From positions 62,001-126,000 of the forward strand of contig JABURS010000041.1 in the NCBI GenBank assembly GCA_014762505.1: 64,000 bases of DNA. The letters are read 5' to 3'. The stretch is from Chromatiales bacterium (GTDB taxonomy: Bacteria; Pseudomonadota; Gammaproteobacteria; SpSt-1174). This document shows, one piece after another, positions 6,971 through 15,156 of the stretch. Position numbers and translations under genes: made by a program. The first letter of the stretch is position 1, and the number at the start of each line of letters is the position of its first letter. Below the pieces are notes generated by a model. It was not told where the DNA came from, searched no databases, and worked only from the letters and a program-made list of their open reading frames with translations.

Positions 6971-7549
6971 TCACCCTTCCTGCTGCCAGCTTTTTTCCAG
7001 GCAGAGTCGTAGTCGTGAGCGTGCCCGATGAAGAATCACCCAGCAGTTGTTCTCACTGATGCCAAGATCGTCGGCAATCTCACGTGTTTCCAGGCCGAGC
7101 AGCTCACGCATCGAAAAAACTCTGGCGGTGTTCTCCGGCAGTGCAGTGAGGCAGAGCTCGAAGATTTCCCAGAATTGCTCGTCGATCAGTGCCTGCTCCG
7201 GGCTTTCCCAGTCCCTGGGACGACACTCCCTGCGCCAATGCCCCCTCTGATCGAAGAGACCGTTCACCATCACATCACCTTCGTCTCCCGGCGCCAGGTC
7301 CAGACTGGCATGCCTGGTGCGCTGGCGTATCTGGTCGATGATCTTGTTTTTCAGGATGGATGCCACCCATGTCCGGGTGCTTGCCTCGCCGCGGAAATTG
7401 TTGCGTGCGGCAAAGGCAGCAGACAGTGTGTCCTGCACCACGTCCTCGGCAAGCACAGGGTCTCGAAGCTGCAGGCGGGCAAAGCGCAGGAGGTCTTCCC
7501 GTAAACCCTTCAGGGCATCCTGGTCAGCCCATGTTGTATCGACATTCAT
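6971..7549 (-). CDS. ECF-family RNA polymerase sigma factor
   Basis: This 192-aa factor has sigma region 2 (AEDVVQDTLSAAFAARNNFRGEASTRTWVASILKNKIID, about residues 34-75) and region 4 (LTALPENTARVFSMRELLGLETREIADDLGISENNCWVILHRARSRLR, about 137-183). The linker is longer than usual. It lies 45 bp after doxX and is followed at once by its anti-sigma, forming doxX-sigma-anti-sigma. It probably directs transcription from the two TGTAAGG-N15-CG(T/A)CTA elements, thus controlling itself and the precursor peptide. The inducing signal, likely copper or oxidative stress, is inferred from related loci. Confidence 0.93.
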   Translation of the reverse strand: MNVDTTWADQDALKGLREDLLRFARLQLRDPVLAEDVVQDTLSAAFAARNNFRGEASTRTWVASILKNKIIDQIRQRTRHASLDLAPGDEGDVMVNGLFDQRGHWRRECRPRDWESPEQALIDEQFWEIFELCLTALPENTARVFSMRELLGLETREIADDLGISENNCWVILHRARSRLRLCLEKSWQQEG

Positions 7550-7594
7550 CAGTCGTTGATCGCTTCGGTCATGTAACAGTGTGTGGCGTCATTC

Positions 7595-8215
7595 TCATCG
7601 GGGGCTGCCATGCCTCTGTCTGGCTGAGGCCAGCCGGTTTATCCAGTGGTCCAGGCTGGCGTATCGGCCGGAACCGACGAAGAACAGAACGAGTAGCATG
7701 ATGAAATAGGTGGCGGCAAACTCCATCCCGTTGTTGAGGATAACCAGGCTGCCGTTCTCGGTGAGCCAGGCATAGTCTCCGTGCTCACGCAGAATCGACT
7801 TTGCCCGGTCGAGGCGTTCGATTGCGCCGATGGTGCGTTCGCTCGCGAACAGGCTGCCCGACCCTTCGGCAATCGCCAGCCAGCCGTTCTGCCAGTGTAC
7901 GGTAATCGCCGCGACGATCATCGTTGCCATGAGTGGGATCGAGATCCACCGGGTGGCCAGGCCGATGAGCAGTAGCACCGCGCCAATGGTTTCCGTCAAT
8001 GCGGCCAGCCATGCCAGGAGTGCCGGCAACGGCAGACCCAGGCCCCATTCCGCGTTGCCGAACCATTCGATGGTCGAGTCCATATTCGCGAGCTTGCTGG
8101 TCCCTGCCATCCAGAACACGGGCGCCAGGTAGAGGCGTAACAGCAGTGGTGCAAGAAAGTCGGCCCGCCGTGTCGCGTCGAGCAGGGTGTGCAGTCGTGT
8201 CATGAATCGCAGCAT
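7595..8215 (-). CDS. hvfX: DoxX-family membrane protein of the MNIO peptide locus (HvfX-like)
   Basis: This 206-aa inner-membrane protein has four hydrophobic helices. The DoxX signature LLRLYLAPVFWMAGTSKLANM sits at about residues 24-45, followed by LAALTETIGAVLLLIGLATRW. Between helices three and four there is a soluble stretch of about 45 residues (ASERTIGAIERLDRAKSILREHGDYAWLTENG), which distinguishes it from short DoxX proteins. Homologues accompany hvfABC and bufferin operons; their role is unproven. GGAG lies 7 bases before the ATG at 8215. It is first in the ECF-driven operon. Confidence 0.87.
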   Translation of the reverse strand: MLRFMTRLHTLLDATRRADFLAPLLLRLYLAPVFWMAGTSKLANMDSTIEWFGNAEWGLGLPLPALLAWLAALTETIGAVLLLIGLATRWISIPLMATMIVAAITVHWQNGWLAIAEGSGSLFASERTIGAIERLDRAKSILREHGDYAWLTENGSLVILNNGMEFAATYFIMLLVLFFVGSGRYASLDHWINRLASARQRHGSPR

Positions 8216-8338
8216 CTGTGTTCTCCGTCAAGGCGTCCCCCCTGCCTGTTCCCGGTTGCACAGGCCGGTTCGCACCAGCCTGGATTGCCGAGCGAGCATG
8301 CTGGGTTCCCTGGGAATGATTTCTGGGTATCAACGATG

Positions 8339-8366
8339 TAGTCGTGATACTGCGCCAAACCTTACA
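8339..8366 (-). promoter_or_regulatory. Candidate ECF-sigma promoter of doxX-sigma-anti-sigma
   Basis: The minus strand carries TGTAAGG (8360-8366), 15 bp, then CGACTA (8339-8344), the same spacing as the hvfA element. It implies autoregulation of the sigma operon, with a leader of about 115 nt. Confidence 0.72.
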
Positions 8367-8569
8367 GCCGTCCTGCATCACGGTCCGATGATTCAGGCAT
8401 GGGCCTGCATGGGCTCGTCCAGAGGCGTGGCTGCGAGGTGATTGGTGAGGCCGCTGAGGGGCTGCCCGGTGGCAGCGGACAGGGGCTCCAGCAGTGGGTC
8501 GTTTGGGACTGTCGACATCGGCGAGTGGAGGGCTGAGCGCCGTCACCGACGACCGGGTGCGTACGGCGC
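8367..8569. other. Intergenic stretch between the ECF promoter and the PilU-like gene
   Basis: Together with the doxX leader this makes a 354-bp gene-free stretch (8216-8569). Apart from the ECF promoter I see no credible gene, RNA or clear U-tailed terminator for the PilT operon that ends at 8570. Confidence 0.5.
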
Positions 8570-9634
8570 TTACCCGGCGGCTCCGCGATACTTCTCGAAC
8601 TCGGCCTTGCGAAAGGCCTTGTCGTAGGCCTCCTCCCCCTTGACCTGGCCGCTGTCGACCAGGCGGCGCAGGGCATTGTCCATGCTCTGCATGCCCTGCA
8701 ACGAGCCGCCGGTGAGGATGTTTTCGAGCTGCTCTGTCTTGCCTTCACGCAGGATGTTGGAAACCGCGGAATTGTTGATCAGGATCTCGATGGCGGCCAG
8801 GCGGCCGCTGCGGTCCGCCTTGGTGACGAGCTGCTGGGAGACCACGGCGCGCAGTGAGGTGGCCAGCATGGAGCGCACTTGATTCTGCTTGTTCAGCGGG
8901 AAGGTGTTGACCAGGCGGTCCACGGTGGAGATGGCGCCGTTGGTGTGCAGGGTGCCGAGCACCATGATGCCGGTCTCGGCAGCGGTGACCGCGAGGCTGG
9001 TGGTCTCGAGATCACGCAGCTCGCCGATGAGGATGACGTCCGGGTCCTCGCGCAGGGCCGAGCGCAGGGCGCTGGCGAAGGTGCGGGTATGCTGGCCGAC
9101 CTCGCGCTGGCTGATGAGGCTGCGCTTGCGGCTGTGTACGAATTCGATCGGGTCCTCGATGGTGATGATGTGTGCCTTGCGCCGGCTGTTGATGTAATCG
9201 ACCATCGCCGCCAGCGTGGTGGATTTGCCCGATCCGGTCTTGCCGGTCACGAGCAGCAGGCCGTTGGTCTGCATGCACAGGCTGGCGATGACCTCGGGCA
9301 GGCCGAGTTCTTCCAGCGAGAAGGCCGAGGCGGGGATGCCGCGGAATACGGCGCCCATGCCGGCGATGTGGCGGAAGACGTTGACGCGAAAGCGGGCCAG
9401 TCCCTCCATTGACAGGGCGAAGTCGGCATGGTCGTGTGATTCGAACTGGGCGCGGATCTCGGGCGGCATGACCTTGTAGATCTCGTTCTGCACGAACTCG
9501 GGCTCCAGTTCCGTATCACCCTCGGTTTCGAGTTCGCCCAGCCGGCGTACGCGTGCCGGTTCGCCGGCAATGAAGTGCAGGTCCGACCCCTTGGTCCGGA
9601 TCATCATCTCCAGCAGTTCTTCGATGCTTGCCAC
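8570..9634 (-). CDS. PilT-family retraction ATPase, second paralogue (PilU-like)
   Basis: This 354-aa hexameric ATPase of type IV pili probably powers or assists pilus retraction at the inner membrane. Visible are the N-terminal GSDLHFIAGEPARVRRLGELE, Walker A GKTGSGKST, the Asp box IITIEDPIEFVH, Walker B DVILIGELRD and the His box GTLHTNGAISTVDR. The PilT late motif is altered (NNSAVSNILREGKT). It lies 24 bp after the other PilT-like gene and ends the operon led by the small protein and the HEAT kinase. It is diverged from canonical PilT and could serve a specialised pilus or signalling role. Confidence 0.85.
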   Translation of the reverse strand: MASIEELLEMMIRTKGSDLHFIAGEPARVRRLGELETEGDTELEPEFVQNEIYKVMPPEIRAQFESHDHADFALSMEGLARFRVNVFRHIAGMGAVFRGIPASAFSLEELGLPEVIASLCMQTNGLLLVTGKTGSGKSTTLAAMVDYINSRRKAHIITIEDPIEFVHSRKRSLISQREVGQHTRTFASALRSALREDPDVILIGELRDLETTSLAVTAAETGIMVLGTLHTNGAISTVDRLVNTFPLNKQNQVRSMLATSLRAVVSQQLVTKADRSGRLAAIEILINNSAVSNILREGKTEQLENILTGGSLQGMQSMDNALRRLVDSGQVKGEEAYDKAFRKAEFEKYRGAAG

Positions 9635-9658
9635 GCGTGGATCTCCGGTTGTCTGGGC

Positions 9659-10753
9659 TCAGCCGCCGGCCAGGTCGACCTTGGGCAGCAGGGACGGATC
9701 ACTGACGAAACGCTGGAACTGCTTCTTGTCGTGTGCGTGCAGGTAGGCGTCGTCGGGGTCGATCTCGCCCTTCTGCAGCGCCTCCATCAGCGCCTGGTCG
9801 AGCAGCTGCATGCCCTGGGCCTTGCCCGTCTGGATCTGGGTCGGGATCTGGAACAGCTTGTCGGTGGCGATGAGCCGGGCGATGGCGGTGTTCATGGTCA
9901 GGATCTCGAGCATGGCCTTGCGGCCGCGGCCATCGGCGGTCTTGACCAGCACCTGGGTGATGACCGCATGCAGGTTCTGCGCAAGAAAGATCTTGGCCTG
10001 TTCGCGCTGCTCGGCGGGCAGTGCGTCGATGATGCGGTCCAGGGTCTTGGTGGCCGAGGTGGTATGCAGGGTGCCGAGCACCAGGTGCCCGGTCTCGGCG
10101 GCCATCATCGCCATGCTGATGGTCTCCATGTCGCGCAGCTCGCCCACCAGGATGATGTCCGGGTCTTCACGCAGAGCGGCGCGCAGCCCGTTGGCGAAGT
10201 TGTCGACGTGGGTGCCGACCTCGCGCTGGATCACCTGGGAGTTCTTGCTGCGATGCACGAACTCCACCGGGTCTTCGAGGGTGATGATGTTGGCGCGGCG
10301 GGTCGTGTTGATGTGGTCGATCATCGCCGCCAGCGTGGTGGACTTGCCGGTGCCGGTGGCGCCGGTGACCAGGATCATGCCCTGGTGATGATGGGTGACC
10401 TTCTCCACCACCGCTGGCAGCTTGAGTTCCTGCAGGGTGGGCACGTTCGAGGGGATGTGCCGGAAGGTGGCACCCACGCCGCCCAGTTTGCGAAAGATGT
10501 TGGCGCGGAACCGGCCGACATCGCGCGCCATGTAGGAGAAGTCCAGGTCTTCGCCCTCGCGAAGCCGCTTGCGCTGCGTCTCGGTGAGGATCTCGTTGAC
10601 GTAGCCCTCGAGTTCGGCCTCGCCGAGGTCGCGGAACTTGATCGGCATGATGTCGCCGTGCATGCGCAGCATCGGCGGCACGCCCACGGCGAGGTGGATG
10701 TCGGAGCAGCCCTGTTCGCGGCCGAGTTTCAGGAAGGCATCGATACGTGCCAT
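9659..10753 (-). CDS. PilT-family retraction ATPase, first paralogue
   Basis: This 364-aa ATPase has the PilT N-domain (GCSDIHLAVGVPPMLRMHGDI), Walker A GATGTGKST, IITLEDPVEFVHRSKNSQVIQREVG, Walker B DIILVGELRD and the His box GTLHTTSATKTLDR. The usual AIRNLIR motif of PilT is replaced by TAIARLIATDKL. Only 6 bp separates it from the kinase stop, so expression and probably function are linked. Both PilT-like genes here differ enough from textbook PilT and PilU that a second, canonical pair elsewhere in the genome is likely. Which of the two is the active motor cannot be told from sequence. Confidence 0.85.
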   Translation of the reverse strand: MARIDAFLKLGREQGCSDIHLAVGVPPMLRMHGDIMPIKFRDLGEAELEGYVNEILTETQRKRLREGEDLDFSYMARDVGRFRANIFRKLGGVGATFRHIPSNVPTLQELKLPAVVEKVTHHHQGMILVTGATGTGKSTTLAAMIDHINTTRRANIITLEDPVEFVHRSKNSQVIQREVGTHVDNFANGLRAALREDPDIILVGELRDMETISMAMMAAETGHLVLGTLHTTSATKTLDRIIDALPAEQREQAKIFLAQNLHAVITQVLVKTADGRGRKAMLEILTMNTAIARLIATDKLFQIPTQIQTGKAQGMQLLDQALMEALQKGEIDPDDAYLHAHDKKQFQRFVSDPSLLPKVDLAGG

Positions 10754-10759
10754 GGGGTG

Positions 10760-13183
10760 CTATTCCTCGGGAATCATCGCCAGTCGTTCATGGAGCTCGT
10801 CCATGGACTGATAGCGCTTGTCCGGGTCCCTGGCCATGGCCTTCATGATGATGGCGCTCAGCGTCCTGGAGATCTTCGGGTTGACCTTGTAGAGCGGCTC
10901 GGCCTCACCCTGTACGTGCTGGTACATGAGTGACATGGCATCTTCCCCGGTGTAGGGCGGCTTGCCGGCGAACATCTGGTACATGATGATGCCGAGGCTG
11001 TAGATGTCGGTGCGATGGTCCACCGGCTTGCCCAGCACCTGCTCCGGGGCGAGGTAGGTGGGGGTGCCCACCACCATGCCGGTGCGGGTGAGGCGCGTCT
11101 CAGCATTGCCGGAGGCGGCCGCGATGCCGAAGTCCACCAGTTTCACCAGGCCGTCCTGGTTGATGAGGATGTTGGCCGGCTTGATGTCGCGGTGCACGAC
11201 CTGCTCGCGATGGGCGGCCGCGAGTGCGGCCGTGATCTGCAGCAGGATGTGGCGGGCATGGTTCCAGGCGAGCACGCCATCCTGCTTGAGCTCGTCACCC
11301 AGGGTGTGCCCCGGGAAGTACTCCATCGAGATGGCGGCCGCATCGCCGAAGCTGAGAAAGTCGTGGATACGGATCACGTTCGGATGCGTGACCTTGCGCG
11401 CGTAGCGGATCTCGTGGATGAAGCGGCGGCGGACGTTCTCGTCGGTGGCGAACTGCGGGTTGATGAATTTCATGATCACCCGCTCGTCGAGCACCTTGTC
11501 CTCGAACAGCAGGACGGTGCCGAAGGCGCCTTTGCCGATCTGCCGGATCATGTGATAGCGGTTGTTCAGCACCGTACCGGGGGCGAGCTTCTCCGGCTGG
11601 GCGAGGTTTACCGCCTCACCGGTGGCGGCCGGCGATTCGGTGCTGGACGGCGGGGGCGTGTTGCCGGGGCTGGTGGGCCGGGCGCCGGGTTCGGCTCGAC
11701 GCAGCATCTGGGTCTCCGGGGCGTGGGTGCTGAACACGCCGCCGCTGCTGCCGCCCGCGCGCTGCTCGATCGCCCGCAGGGCCTCGCCGGCCAGCTCGCG
11801 CAGCGCCTCGCCATACTCCGGCATGGCCGCCTCGATGGCCTTGCAGATGGGATGGGCGTGGGCCTCGGAGGCGAGTCTGGCCAGTGCCTGCAGCGTCTCC
11901 TTGCGTACCGTCTCGTCCGGGTCTTTCAATAGCGGCAGCAGCTCCTTGATGGCGCCGCGGTTGCCGATCTGTCCCAGGGCGCGCACCGCGGCCCGGCGGG
12001 TGTATGCGTCCTTTGCCAGGGCCTTGTAGAGCAGGGGCAGGGACTTGTCGCTGCCCATGGTGGCCAGTGCGTCGATGGCGCGTTCGCGCACCCACCAGTC
12101 GGCGTCCTCCAGGGCCTCCAGCACCTGATCGAAGGCGCGCTCGTCACCACTGGCGTTGATCACCTCGATGGCCGTGCGGCGGATGTACTCGTCGTCGTCC
12201 TTGATGAGGCCGAGCATGGCGTCGACCACGCGCGGGCCGCCGATCTTGATCAGCGCATCCGAGGCGCGCTCGCGCACCCACCAGTCGCTGTCCTTGATGG
12301 CGCCGAGCAGCTGTTTGATGGAGCGGGTGTCGGCGATGGCATTGAGCACCTCCACCGCGCCGCGGCGGATGTACTCGGAGTCGTCCTGCAGCAGGGTCAG
12401 GAGCTCGGTGAGGGTATCCGGGTGTCTCCACTGCACCAGGGCGTCGATGGCCTGGTGCTGGACGTTGAGGTCCGGGTCCCTGAGCAGCTTGACGACGGGC
12501 TTGATGTCCGGCGGCGAGTCCATTTGCGCAACGCCCGCCAGCGCCGACATGCGTACCAGCTTCTGCGGGTCATCGAGCAGCTTCCACAGGGCCTCGCGTG
12601 CCCTGGGCCGATCGAGGAACCGGCCCAGCACGCGCGCCACGTTCGCGCGCACATGCGGCTCCTTGGCGGAGGCGCGGACGACCAGGTCGGGGATCAGGGC
12701 CTCGTTGGCCAGCTCGCGGATCATGTTGAACAGCGGCACCTGGCGGGTACGGTCCAGTTTGACCGCCTGCACCAGCAGGGTCTTGGGGTTCACGCGCTGC
12801 TTGTGGCTCTCGAGGATCTTGATCAGCGCCGCCTCGGGGATATCCGGGTTGCCGAAATGCGGGATCAGGCGGTTGGGGTCGTAGGCACCGGCCTGCTGCA
12901 ACAGCACCGTGATGGCGTTGACGATGCGCGGGTTCTTGTCGGCGAGGGTCTTGATGAAGACAGAGAGCGTGCTATTGTCCAGCAGCGTGATGAGGATCTG
13001 CAGCAGGGCGTCGCGCTGGTCCTTGTTGGCAGTGGACAGTGCCTCGATGATCTGCGGGATGGCTGGCTTGCCCGCCTCTCGCAGCTTGGTCAGGGCCTCG
13101 ACGGTCTTTTCCGCATGCAGGTCTTCGGCGGCGAGCACGCGCTCCACCAGCCGACCCACACGAAAGTCCGAAATAAGCCCCAT
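10760..13183 (-). CDS. HEAT-repeat Ser/Thr protein kinase
   Basis: This 807-aa cytosolic protein has about 470 residues of HEAT repeats, a Pro/Ser-rich linker (about 475-535), and a C-terminal Hanks-type kinase (about 540-800). The kinase looks active: IGKGAFGTV (549-557), the ATP Lys K572, HRD with D666 and N671, DFG at 684-686, and APE at 712-714. The HEAT part contains near-repeated modules reading DDxEYIRRxAxEV then DxDWWVRERAxDAL. There is no membrane segment or PASTA domain. The following PilT-like gene is 6 bp away, so this kinase may regulate pilus retraction by phosphorylation. That link is inference from the operon. Confidence 0.88.
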   Translation of the reverse strand: MGLISDFRVGRLVERVLAAEDLHAEKTVEALTKLREAGKPAIPQIIEALSTANKDQRDALLQILITLLDNSTLSVFIKTLADKNPRIVNAITVLLQQAGAYDPNRLIPHFGNPDIPEAALIKILESHKQRVNPKTLLVQAVKLDRTRQVPLFNMIRELANEALIPDLVVRASAKEPHVRANVARVLGRFLDRPRAREALWKLLDDPQKLVRMSALAGVAQMDSPPDIKPVVKLLRDPDLNVQHQAIDALVQWRHPDTLTELLTLLQDDSEYIRRGAVEVLNAIADTRSIKQLLGAIKDSDWWVRERASDALIKIGGPRVVDAMLGLIKDDDEYIRRTAIEVINASGDERAFDQVLEALEDADWWVRERAIDALATMGSDKSLPLLYKALAKDAYTRRAAVRALGQIGNRGAIKELLPLLKDPDETVRKETLQALARLASEAHAHPICKAIEAAMPEYGEALRELAGEALRAIEQRAGGSSGGVFSTHAPETQMLRRAEPGARPTSPGNTPPPSSTESPAATGEAVNLAQPEKLAPGTVLNNRYHMIRQIGKGAFGTVLLFEDKVLDERVIMKFINPQFATDENVRRRFIHEIRYARKVTHPNVIRIHDFLSFGDAAAISMEYFPGHTLGDELKQDGVLAWNHARHILLQITAALAAAHREQVVHRDIKPANILINQDGLVKLVDFGIAAASGNAETRLTRTGMVVGTPTYLAPEQVLGKPVDHRTDIYSLGIIMYQMFAGKPPYTGEDAMSLMYQHVQGEAEPLYKVNPKISRTLSAIIMKAMARDPDKRYQSMDELHERLAMIPEE

Positions 13184-13210
13184 ATCCTCCTCGTCCCCGC
13201 GGGTGGCGCT

Positions 13211-13678
13211 TCAGTCGAGCTGGGCGATGTGGACGATGTAGGCCTTGTTCACCAGGTAGGTGCGGCCGTCGTCCACGTGCAGCTTGATGAAACGCTCGCC
13301 CGTCTGGTTGATGTAGTCATAGAGCCGGCGATGCTGCGGATCGAGAAATTCGCGGATCTCGCCCTCGAACATGCTCCCGTCCATCATGTGCAGGCGGCAG
13401 CGCAGGGTGGTGAGGTCCTGCGAATCGGCAGGTTCCTCGGCCTGGAATTCCACCCGTACGATGGAGCGCTTGTTGTAGAAGCGCGCCTCGTCGAGGTCTT
13501 CGCGCTGCAGGACGAGGAAAGGTGCCTCGTTGTTCAGCACCTCTACCGGCTGTTCTTCACCCGAGTGGTATTCGCTCTGCTCGTAGAGGTACATCGAGCC
13601 GATCACACGGCCTTCCGGGTGTACCCAGAGCGTAACGAGTTTCTGCCGTTTGGGAATCTTCAGCGCTTCGCTATCCAC
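13211..13678 (-). CDS. Small conserved protein leading the kinase-PilT operon
   Basis: This 155-aa protein was not recognised with certainty. It is soluble, rich in beta structure (KLVTLWVHPEGRVIGSMYLYEQSEYHSG, FLVLQREDLDEARFYNKRSIVRVEF, RLHMMDGSMFEGEIREFL), and ends in KLHVDDGRTYLVNKAYIVHIAQLD, reminiscent of a small barrel such as an Sm-like or PilZ-like fold. A GTG start at 13678 is chosen because AAAGGG lies 7 bases upstream and conservation-like sequence begins there; an in-frame start 138 bases further up is less likely. It is 27 bp before the kinase gene and may be its partner or substrate. Confidence 0.7.
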   Translation of the reverse strand: MDSEALKIPKRQKLVTLWVHPEGRVIGSMYLYEQSEYHSGEEQPVEVLNNEAPFLVLQREDLDEARFYNKRSIVRVEFQAEEPADSQDLTTLRCRLHMMDGSMFEGEIREFLDPQHRRLYDYINQTGERFIKLHVDDGRTYLVNKAYIVHIAQLD

Positions 13679-13959
13679 GATCCAGCCCTTTGCTGTTCTT
13701 GTTAGTGACGGCCCCCACCACACTGTCCCGTGTGTCCCGGGCCCGTGCCACCGCGAACCGGCCGCGGCGGATGATCGTTCTCCAACGACTCGCGTGTTGA
13801 TCTGTGAGGCGCGCACGACAGGGCATGCCCCGGATCCCTGTCATTGCCAGACTGAAGGCACCCCGCCAGAAGGCGGTATCCCTCAAGGGTTATGAAAGCA
13901 GATCGACCGGGCAGGTACAAGCCCGCAGTGTCAAATACTGACTATCCTGACGGTCCCGA
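13679..13959. other. Intergenic region upstream of the kinase-PilT operon
   Basis: This 281-bp stretch must hold the operon promoter. The only recognisable element is a minus-strand TTGACA (13929-13934) without a convincing -10 at 16-18 bp. I see no gene. Confidence 0.4.
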
Positions 13960-14385
13960 TCAGCCGACGAGCTGCCGGATGCACTCGAGGTATTGCTGTT
14001 CGTCCGGTTCGCGCTGGCTGCGTTGCGCCTCCCACAGAGCGCGTCCGAGGCATTCCATGATGCGATGCTCCGCCTCGTGTTCGCCCAGCCGACCGGTCAG
14101 CGTCTGCCAGGCGGCGCGGATGCCGGCAGGCCGGTCGGTGCCAACCTGTTCGCGGATGGCCAGGTGCATGCCCATGTGCAGGAAGGGATTGGACTGCCCC
14201 ATCTCCGGGGTGTACTCGGCGCCGAGGGCGGCCTCGGGGTCGTCCAGCAGGGGGTGGTACTCCGGGTGGGCCTCGATCACGTCGGCGATCTGCCGGGCCA
14301 GCGGGTCCAGCGTCTCGCCGCGTCGGCGGCGTGCCCAGGCGTCGCAGTAGAGTCGTCGCAGCTGGTTGCGGTCGTTGCCGAACAT
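13960..14385 (-). CDS. DUF1841 family protein
   Basis: This 141-aa soluble protein belongs to DUF1841, a family common in beta- and gammaproteobacteria with no known function. Landmarks are the N-terminal FGNDRNQLRRLYCDAWARRR, IADVIEAHPEYHPLLDDP, NPFLHMGMHLAIREQ and AEHRIMECLGRALWEAQR. Two conserved-looking His (HMGMH) could bind metal. It starts 3 bp after the nth stop and is probably translated from the same message. The coupling with nth is frequent in this group. Confidence 0.85.
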   Translation of the reverse strand: MFGNDRNQLRRLYCDAWARRRRGETLDPLARQIADVIEAHPEYHPLLDDPEAALGAEYTPEMGQSNPFLHMGMHLAIREQVGTDRPAGIRAAWQTLTGRLGEHEAEHRIMECLGRALWEAQRSQREPDEQQYLECIRQLVG

Positions 14386-14388
14386 GGC

Positions 14389-15087
14389 TCAGGTCCTCCG
14401 GCGGGCGGCCTTCTTCCTAGCCGGGCTGCGTTTCCCGGGGGCGGGCGTGGCCTGTTCCCCCGTCTTGTGGCGGTATTCGCAAAGGTCGCGGATCGGGCAC
14501 TCGGGGCACTTGGGCGTGCGTGCCACGCAGATGTAGCGACCCAGCAGGATCAGCCAGTGATGGGCGTCGATGAGAAATTCCTCGGGCACCACCTTGAGCA
14601 GCTTCTTTTCCACCGCCAGCACGGTCTTTCCCGGGGCGAGGCCGGTGCGGTTGGAGACGCGGAAGATATGGGTGTCGACGGCCATGGTGGGCTGGCCGAA
14701 GGCGGTGTTGAGGATGACGTTGGCGGTCTTGCGGCCGACGCCGGGCAGGGCCTCCAGGGCCTCGCGTTCGGCCGGTACCTCGCCCCCGTGCCGTTCGACC
14801 AGCAGGCGGCAGGTCTCGATGATGTTCTTCGCCTTGCTGTTGAACAGGCCGATGGTCTTTATGTAGCGCTTGAGCCCGTCCTCGCCCAGCTCCAGGATGG
14901 CCTGCGGAGTGTTGGCGACGGGAAACAGCTTCGCCGTGGCCTTGTTCACGCCCCTGTCGGTGGCCTGGGCGGAGAGGATCACGGCCACCAGCAGCTCGAA
15001 GGGCGTGGAATATTCGAGCTCGGTGGTTGGATGCGGATTCTCGGCCCGCAGGCGGGCGAAGATCTCGTAGCGCTTGGCGGCGTTCAT
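14389..15087 (-). CDS. nth: Endonuclease III, DNA glycosylase/AP lyase
   Basis: This 232-aa base-excision repair enzyme removes oxidised pyrimidines and nicks the backbone. The catalytic Lys is K120 in the hairpin-helix-hairpin LPGVGRKTANV and the catalytic Asp is D138 in AVDTH, the same numbers as in E. coli. A [4Fe-4S] site is formed by C187, C194, C197 and C203 (C-x6-C-x2-C-x5-C). The basic tail (KRSPARKKAARRR) is longer than usual. ATG 15087 (MNAAKRYEIF) is the family start. It follows rnf genes as in E. coli, but here a 145-aa gene and a hairpin lie between. Confidence 0.96.
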   Translation of the reverse strand: MNAAKRYEIFARLRAENPHPTTELEYSTPFELLVAVILSAQATDRGVNKATAKLFPVANTPQAILELGEDGLKRYIKTIGLFNSKAKNIIETCRLLVERHGGEVPAEREALEALPGVGRKTANVILNTAFGQPTMAVDTHIFRVSNRTGLAPGKTVLAVEKKLLKVVPEEFLIDAHHWLILLGRYICVARTPKCPECPIRDLCEYRHKTGEQATPAPGKRSPARKKAARRRT

Positions 15088-15104
15088 GGCAGGGTCCGGA
15101 AACG

Positions 15105-15131
15105 CGAGAGCCCCGCAGGGCGGGGCTCTCG
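15105..15131 (-). terminator. Hairpin terminator between the 145-aa gene and nth
   Basis: A perfect 12-bp GC-rich stem with a 3-base loop. In the minus direction it is followed by GTTTCC, a weak U-tract, so it probably attenuates rather than fully stops transcription into nth. Confidence 0.6.
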
Positions 15132-15156
15132 ATACAGGCAACGGAGAGCCGCGGCC

